DNA of 64,000 bases from Xenorhabdus miraniensis (GTDB lineage: Bacteria; Pseudomonadota; Gammaproteobacteria; Enterobacterales; Enterobacteriaceae): NCBI RefSeq assembly GCF_002632615.1, contig NZ_NITZ01000013.1, positions 1 through 64,000 on the forward strand. Direction: 5' to 3'. Made by a program: the position numbers and the translations under genes. The notes under the pieces are model-generated. The model saw only the letters and a list, made by a program, of their open reading frames with translations. It made no database searches and was not told the origin of the DNA. Of this stretch, positions 59,073-64,000 are shown one piece after another (within the stretch, counting starts at the first letter, position 1; each line of letters starts with the position of its first letter).

Positions 59073-60110
59073 TTAAACCTTATTCTGACGCCACCATTCC
59101 GCCAGCATAATGCCTGTTGCAACAGAAACATTCAGGCTTTCTACCCGACCAGTACCACCGATAGAAAGACGAATGTCACCATCTTCCCAAGTACTGTCGC
59201 TTAACCCATCACTTTCCTGCCCCAATACCAAAACCATTTTTTCTGGCAATGTTGCTTGTGCCAGTGTTGTGCTTCCTTTATGGCTTGATGTGGTCACAAT
59301 GGAGTAGCCTTCGTCACGGAATTTATTCAGCGTAGCTGTGAAACCATCAGCATCAATGCCTTTGATATGCTCAGCACCACCTTCTGCTGTACGAACAGCC
59401 GCACCCGATTCCAACATCGCTGTATCCTGCAAGATCACGCCCTGCACACCAAAATGTGCACAACTACGCATGATTGCACCAAGGTTATGTGGATTACCTA
59501 CATTTTCCAATGCCAACACACAATCTTTTGCTGGTGCTTGCTGCAAATAGGTTTCTGCATCTATCCCATTGCGTTTCTTGATCAAAAAGCAAACGCCACC
59601 ATGATGCTCCGTACCTGATGCTTTAGTCAGTTCCTCATCGTCAACCACATGGTACGCTTTGCGATTTGCCGCCATCCATTTAAGGGCATCGCGAAAACGT
59701 GGGGTGATTGATTGAACAAACCAAGCCCGAACAATTGCATCAGGGCGGTTCTGGAACATTGCCTGACAAGCATTTTCCCCATAGATACGGGTTTCTTCCA
59801 AACGCTGGCGACGGAGCTGTTCAGGGTCGATATAACTTTTACCACTGATACCGCTATGTTCTGGTTTAAGTGGTTCTCCCTCTGGACGAGAAACAGTTCT
59901 CCAAGGAGAGCGTTCGTCTGAACGCGCAGGGCGTTCATTATCACGACGGCGGTCACTTTGCTCACGCCCTTTACCAAACGGACGTTTATTGTTTTTACGG
60001 TTGTCTCCATTCTTACGACGATCGTTGTCTTTACGATTATCGTTATTGTCCTCATTGCGGACATACATCACTTTGACTTTACCGCTCTTACCACTATAGG
60101 AATCGTTCAT
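59073..60110 (-). CDS. yfiF: SPOUT-family RNA methyltransferase YfiF
   Basis: TrmH/SpoU-type 2'-O-methyltransferase, 345 residues, equal to E. coli YfiF; its RNA substrate is not established. The C-terminal knot domain shows [27 protein letters not shown] motif 1, [11 protein letters not shown] motif 2 and [14 protein letters not shown] motif 3. The first 85 residues are a charged, Asn/Asp/Arg/Lys-rich low-complexity region, probably disordered and RNA-binding. GGAGAAATAA precedes the ATG. Divergent from tapT. Confidence 0.92.
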   Translation of the reverse strand: MNDSYSGKSGKVKVMYVRNEDNNDNRKDNDRRKNGDNRKNNKRPFGKGREQSDRRRDNERPARSDERSPWRTVSRPEGEPLKPEHSGISGKSYIDPEQLRRQRLEETRIYGENACQAMFQNRPDAIVRAWFVQSITPRFRDALKWMAANRKAYHVVDDEELTKASGTEHHGGVCFLIKKRNGIDAETYLQQAPAKDCVLALENVGNPHNLGAIMRSCAHFGVQGVILQDTAMLESGAAVRTAEGGAEHIKGIDADGFTATLNKFRDEGYSIVTTSSHKGSTTLAQATLPEKMVLVLGQESDGLSDSTWEDGDIRLSIGGTGRVESLNVSVATGIMLAEWWRQNKV

Positions 60111-60243
60111 TTATTTCTCCAACTGCGCTATGGCGCGAAGATTACCCGATGTGCGCGCCCGAAGCTACCTCTGGCAACGACAATCCATTAAAATATCCGC
60201 TAATTTTTACTGGTTTTATCCACGAACATGTTTGAGTTCTTAA

Positions 60244-60930
60244 ATGAGAAATAACAACGCCGTTTATCAGCTTCGCCAACACCGCCTTGCCCGTTCTACC
60301 CGCCCGTTTCAGGCAAGGGGTTGCCGGGTACAACGTTGCTTGCATTGTTTATTGCCCCAAAAAAACTGCCTGTGTGAAATGGTCTCACCCGCAAACGCGG
60401 AGAGCCGCTTCTGTCTCATCATGTTTGATACTGAGCCTATGAAACCCAGCAATACTGGAAAGTTGATTGCGGATATACTGCCCGATACACACGCTTTTCT
60501 CTGGTCCAGAACCGAACCCGATAAACAAATGCTTGAGGTGTTGAACGACCCAATCCGGCAGCCCTATTTGATATTCCCAGATAGTTACGCCACGCCTCCT
60601 CGTACTGTGTATCAGCAGCTTCCTGATAACCAGAAACCACCGCTGTTCATTATATTGGATGGTACTTGGCCTGAGGCAAGGAAAATGTTTCGTAAAAGCC
60701 CATATTTGGATGATATTCCCCTGCTGTCTATTAACAATATTGCCAAAATGGATTATTTACTGCGAGTTCCGTCCAGACAAGAACAGCATTGTACTGCCGA
60801 AGTTGCAGCCGCTGCACTAGAATTGGCCGGGGATATTGAAGCCTCATACTCGTTACTCGGCCATTTCAATCATTTTCGTGAACAATATCTGGCTGGAAAA
60901 TCTAATCGTCCGGGGAGTCAATCACAGTAA
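60244..60930 (+). CDS. tapT: tRNA-uridine aminocarboxypropyltransferase (DTW domain)
   Basis: Makes acp3U47 in tRNAs using SAM. The 228-residue protein has the zinc-type motif RCLHCLLPQKNCLC (about residues 32-45), FDTEPMKPSNTG, and the family signature DGTWPEARKMF (DTW). Formerly yfiP. Located upstream of patZ as in E. coli; trxC, which lies between yfiF and tapT in E. coli, is absent. Confidence 0.93.
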   Translation: MRNNNAVYQLRQHRLARSTRPFQARGCRVQRCLHCLLPQKNCLCEMVSPANAESRFCLIMFDTEPMKPSNTGKLIADILPDTHAFLWSRTEPDKQMLEVLNDPIRQPYLIFPDSYATPPRTVYQQLPDNQKPPLFIILDGTWPEARKMFRKSPYLDDIPLLSINNIAKMDYLLRVPSRQEQHCTAEVAAAALELAGDIEASYSLLGHFNHFREQYLAGKSNRPGSQSQ

Positions 60931-61040
60931 TTCTTGACAATCCCCGCTAAAGTAACTGATGGTGGCTAAAGTTATTCATGGTAACTGTTTAATCTATAGT
61001 GATTGTTTATTGATGTAATAACTCATGAGGAATCCCAGAA

Positions 61041-63683
61041 ATGAGCCAGCGCGGACTTGAAGCATTGTTACGCCCCAGATCTATTGCTGTTATTGGTGCT
61101 TCTGAAAAACAAGAAAAAGCCAGCTCAATGTTAATGCGGAATTTACTGATGGGCGGTTTTACGGGCCCCATTCTGCCCGTAACACCAAACAAGCATGCTG
61201 TTCTGGGTGTATTGGCCTATCCTTCTATCGATAAGCTCCCCTTGCTCCCCGATCTCGCTGTCATTTGCACCCATCACAGCCGCAATCTATCGTTGCTGGA
61301 ACAATTGGCTCAACATGGATGCAAAACCGTTATTATTCTATCCTCGCCACCATCGCAGTTTAACGAACTAAAGCAATATAGCCAGAAATATCATATCCGC
61401 ATTCTGGGACCGAATAGCCTCGGCATTCTGGCACCCTGGATAGGGCTAAATGCCAGTTTTTCCCCTATTCCTATCCTGAAAGGTAAATTGGCTTTCATCT
61501 CGCAATCCGCAGCAATATCAAACACAATTCTCGACTGGGCTCATCATCGCAATATCGGTTTTTCATATTTTATTGCTCTTGGAGATAGTGTTGATATTGA
61601 TATTGATGATCTACTCGACTTCCTAGCTAGAGACAGCAAGACGAGTGCCATTTTGTTACATCTCGAACATATCAGTGATGCCCGGCGTTTTCTTTCTGCC
61701 TCTCGAAGCGCTTCACGCAATAAACCCATTCTGGTTGTAAAAAGCAGTCGAACACGAAAAGCTCAGCAATTACTGGGGGAACAACAGAATTTCGATGCTG
61801 CCTATGATGCTGCTATTCAGCGTGCCGGTTTACTGCGTGTACAAGATACACATGAAATGTTTTCTGCTGTGGAAACATTAAGTTTTATGCGACCACTGCG
61901 CGGAGAGCGCTTGTTAATCGTCAGTAATGGAGCCGCCCCCGCTGCGATGGCGTTAGATGAGTTACTCAGGAGAACCGGAAAACTCGCCGTGTTAAATGAA
62001 AAAACGATCAGTGAATTATCCGGCATACTTCCCGAAACGCTTCTTCTACGCAATCCTTTAGATATCGGTGATGATTCCTCTACTGAGCAATATATTGCTG
62101 TACTTAAGCTACTTTTAGATAGCCATGACTATGATGCCTTACTGTTAATTCACTCTCCTTGTGCGATATCTCACAGCCAATCTACGGCTGTCAGAGTCAT
62201 CCAAACGATTAAGGAACATCCGCGCGGAAAATGGCCCACCATTTTCACTAATTGGTGCGGAGAATATTCTTCACTAGAAGCCCGGCGTCTGTTTAGTGAA
62301 GCAGGACTTCCAACGTATCGCACACCAGAAGGCGCAATTACAGCATTTATGCATATGGTGGAATATCAACGAAATCAAAAACAACTCAAAGAGACACCAT
62401 CCCTGCCAATTGGCATCACATCGAATACAGCTCGTGCTCATGAGTGCATACAACAGGCTCTTGAAAACGGAAATATCCGATTAGATACTCATGAAGTACA
62501 GCCTATTCTTGAAGCCTATGGCTTAAATACCTTACCGACCTGGATAGCCCATAACAGTGATGATGCAGTCAATATTGCTGAAAAAATTGGCTATCCCGTT
62601 GCACTGAAGCTCCGATCTCCAGATATTCCGCACAAGTCAGAAGTTCAAGGGGTTATGCTTTATTTGCGTAATTCCTATGAAGTCAAAACAGCAGCACAGG
62701 CTATTATTGAGCGTGTCAAACAAAACTTCCCACAAGCCAGAATTCATGGTTTGTTAGTACAAAGCATGGCTAACCGAGCTGGCGCACAAGAATTGAGGAT
62801 CTCTATTGAGCAAGACGAAATATTTGGCCCTTTAATCATGCTGGGAGAAGGGGGCATTGATTGGATTGATGAAACACAAGCTGCCGTCGCCCTTCCTCCC
62901 CTGAATATGGCGTTAGCCCGTTATTTGGTCATTCAAGCAATTAAGGGAGGCAAAATAAAATCAGGGGGATCACTACTGCCACTGGATATCCCTTTACTCA
63001 GTCAATTGTTGGTTAGGGTATCCAATCTCCTGATCGATTGTCCGCAAATTGCTCGCATGAACATTCACCCGCTACTTGTATCGGGTAATGAACTCACGCT
63101 ATTGGATGTAACGATGGAGTTAACGCCGGTAACAGGGGATCCTCGCAAGAGACTTGCTATTCGCCCTTATCCCAATGAGCTGGAAGAAATTATCTCTATA
63201 AAAGACAATCTTGAATGCCTGCTGCGCCCAATTTTGCCGGAAGATGAACCTCTGCTGAAAACGTTTATCGACCAAGTGACAAAAGAAGATCTTTATTACC
63301 GTTATTTCAGTGAAATCAGTGAGTTCACCCATGACGATCTCGCCAACATGACCCAAATTGACTATGACCGGGAAATGGCATTTGTCGCAATACGTCACCC
63401 TACAACAACACCTGAAATTATCGGTGTTGCCCGTGCGATGGCCGATCCCGATAATATCGAAGCAGAATTTGCGATATTAGTGCGATCAGATCTCAAGGGA
63501 ATTACGTTAGGCTATCAGCTCATGACTAAGCTGATTCATTACACAAGAGAACACGGTATTCAAGTTTTGAATGCGATTACTATGCCGGAAAACCGTAATA
63601 TGATTCAACTTGCCAAGAAGCTTGGATTTGCTATTGATATCCAGTTGGAGGATGGCATTGTTAACCTTGTCCTAAAACTCTAA
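61041..63683 (+). CDS. patZ: Protein lysine acetyltransferase PatZ
   Basis: Acetylates proteins such as acetyl-CoA synthetase. The 880-residue protein (E. coli 886) has an NDP-forming acyl-CoA synthetase-like region (CoA-binding start LLRPRSIAVIGASEKQEKAS, then ATP-grasp segment YPVALKLRSPDIPHKSEVQGV near residue 515) that lacks ligase activity in E. coli, and a C-terminal GNAT domain (about residues 715-880; EPLLKTFIDQVTKEDLYYRYF, IGVARAMADPDNIEAEFAILV). AGGAATCCC precedes the ATG. Confidence 0.95.
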   Translation: MSQRGLEALLRPRSIAVIGASEKQEKASSMLMRNLLMGGFTGPILPVTPNKHAVLGVLAYPSIDKLPLLPDLAVICTHHSRNLSLLEQLAQHGCKTVIILSSPPSQFNELKQYSQKYHIRILGPNSLGILAPWIGLNASFSPIPILKGKLAFISQSAAISNTILDWAHHRNIGFSYFIALGDSVDIDIDDLLDFLARDSKTSAILLHLEHISDARRFLSASRSASRNKPILVVKSSRTRKAQQLLGEQQNFDAAYDAAIQRAGLLRVQDTHEMFSAVETLSFMRPLRGERLLIVSNGAAPAAMALDELLRRTGKLAVLNEKTISELSGILPETLLLRNPLDIGDDSSTEQYIAVLKLLLDSHDYDALLLIHSPCAISHSQSTAVRVIQTIKEHPRGKWPTIFTNWCGEYSSLEARRLFSEAGLPTYRTPEGAITAFMHMVEYQRNQKQLKETPSLPIGITSNTARAHECIQQALENGNIRLDTHEVQPILEAYGLNTLPTWIAHNSDDAVNIAEKIGYPVALKLRSPDIPHKSEVQGVMLYLRNSYEVKTAAQAIIERVKQNFPQARIHGLLVQSMANRAGAQELRISIEQDEIFGPLIMLGEGGIDWIDETQAAVALPPLNMALARYLVIQAIKGGKIKSGGSLLPLDIPLLSQLLVRVSNLLIDCPQIARMNIHPLLVSGNELTLLDVTMELTPVTGDPRKRLAIRPYPNELEEIISIKDNLECLLRPILPEDEPLLKTFIDQVTKEDLYYRYFSEISEFTHDDLANMTQIDYDREMAFVAIRHPTTTPEIIGVARAMADPDNIEAEFAILVRSDLKGITLGYQLMTKLIHYTREHGIQVLNAITMPENRNMIQLAKKLGFAIDIQLEDGIVNLVLKL

Positions 63684-63886
63684 AGTGTGATTTAAGCGTG
63701 TATTCAATGAAGATGGAGAAAAACTTCACTTCGTGATGAATCGCACAGTCTTAAAGCAATCAGCTCAGGAACGTTAATTCATACTAACAATGAGCCAAAC
63801 TAGTGGTATCATCGCCAGATCATTTTGATTCATACACCTTATGATGGAACATATTCCATCTAAACTAAGAGAAAAAACGCACTGTG

Positions 63887-64000
63887 ATGTTGTCCAAATT
63901 TAAACAAGCAAAACACCAACAACACCTTGCGCAACTGCCTAAACTACCGCAGTCAGTTGCTGACATAGAAACACTTTATCAATCTAAAGTGTTCCTCAGC
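63887..64000 (+). CDS. pssA: Phosphatidylserine synthase, N-terminal fragment
   Basis: The last 38 codons of the window begin MLSKFKQAKHQQHLAQLPKL, almost the same as the start of E. coli PssA, and it follows patZ as in E. coli. The enzyme makes phosphatidylserine from CDP-diacylglycerol. The HKD catalytic motifs lie beyond the window edge. Confidence 0.9.
   Translation, partial: MLSKFKQAKHQQHLAQLPKLPQSVADIETLYQSKVFLS

Noticed and set aside
1..64000. CRISPR array, prophage, integron or restriction system
   Set aside because: No regularly spaced direct repeats, integrase, phage structural genes or restriction-modification genes were seen anywhere in the window.

Overview
The window looks like chromosomal DNA of an enteric gammaproteobacterium of the Morganellaceae, most likely Xenorhabdus or a close relative such as Photorhabdus. 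This is inferred from the moderate-to-low GC, from protein sequences that are close to but clearly diverged from E. coli, and from gene order that follows the E. coli 14-15 min region (nag - tRNAs - ubiF/miaB - lnt - gltIJKL - leuS - mrdAB - dacA - lipBA - cspE) and then, after a break, the 60 min region (proVWX - ygaZH - mprA - emrAB) and yfiF/tapT/patZ/pssA. No species can be named from sequence alone.

Layout. 1-0.97 kb: a minus-strand transposase remnant abuts a 5'-truncated, very AT-rich glycosyltransferase. 1.1-6.3 kb: amino-sugar genes nagE, nagB, nagA, nagC, all on + (in E. coli nagE is divergent), with NagC-operator-like palindromes. 6.36-7.32 kb: an eight-gene tRNA operon (Met-Leu-Gln-Gln-Met-Gln-Met-Gln) behind a strong promoter with a GC-rich discriminator; its last Met-Gln pair is a tandem duplication of 211 bp. 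7.7-14.6 kb: ubiF (-), then miaB, ybeZ, ybeY, ybeX, lnt (+). 15.0-18.2 kb: the glutamate/aspartate ABC transporter gltIJKL, with a terminator hairpin after gltI that marks the position of the SroC small RNA. 18.4-30.2 kb: leuS, lptE, holA, nadD, rsfS, rlmH, mrdA (PBP2), mrdB (RodA), rlpA, dacA (PBP5), ybeD, i.e. translation, LPS export, NAD synthesis and cell-wall elongation.

30.2-44.5 kb is the accessory highlight: a complete aerobactin system lies between ybeD and lipB, which are neighbours in E. coli. On the minus strand are an exporter (ShiF-like MFS), a FhuC-FhuD-FhuB hydroxamate importer and, separately promoted, a siderophore-interacting ferric reductase; on the plus strand are iucA-iucB-iucC-iucD-iutA. 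A Fur-box-like sequence sits in the divergent iucA/MFS control region and another before the reductase gene. Together these encode synthesis, export, outer-membrane uptake, inner-membrane import and iron release. A TrkH-type potassium transporter (-) separates the island from lipB.

46.1-49.2 kb: lipB, lipA, crcB (+), cspE and ogt (-). 49.2-50.6 kb is a 1.4 kb AT-rich gene-poor stretch at what looks like a synteny breakpoint. 50.6-54 kb: the osmoprotectant importer proVWX; 54.2-55.3 kb: the ygaZ/ygaH branched-chain amino-acid exporter; 55.4-58.9 kb: mprA-emrA-emrB multidrug efflux with a long hairpin between regulator and pump; 59.1-64 kb: yfiF (-), tapT, patZ and the first 38 codons of pssA, cut by the window edge. 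Most of the window is well-conserved core genome; I found no CRISPR array, intact insertion sequence or prophage, and no system that I can defend as wholly new. The items most worth following are the aerobactin island, the tRNA duplication, the SroC-like locus and an unidentified 30-codon ORF in the 49.8 kb gap.
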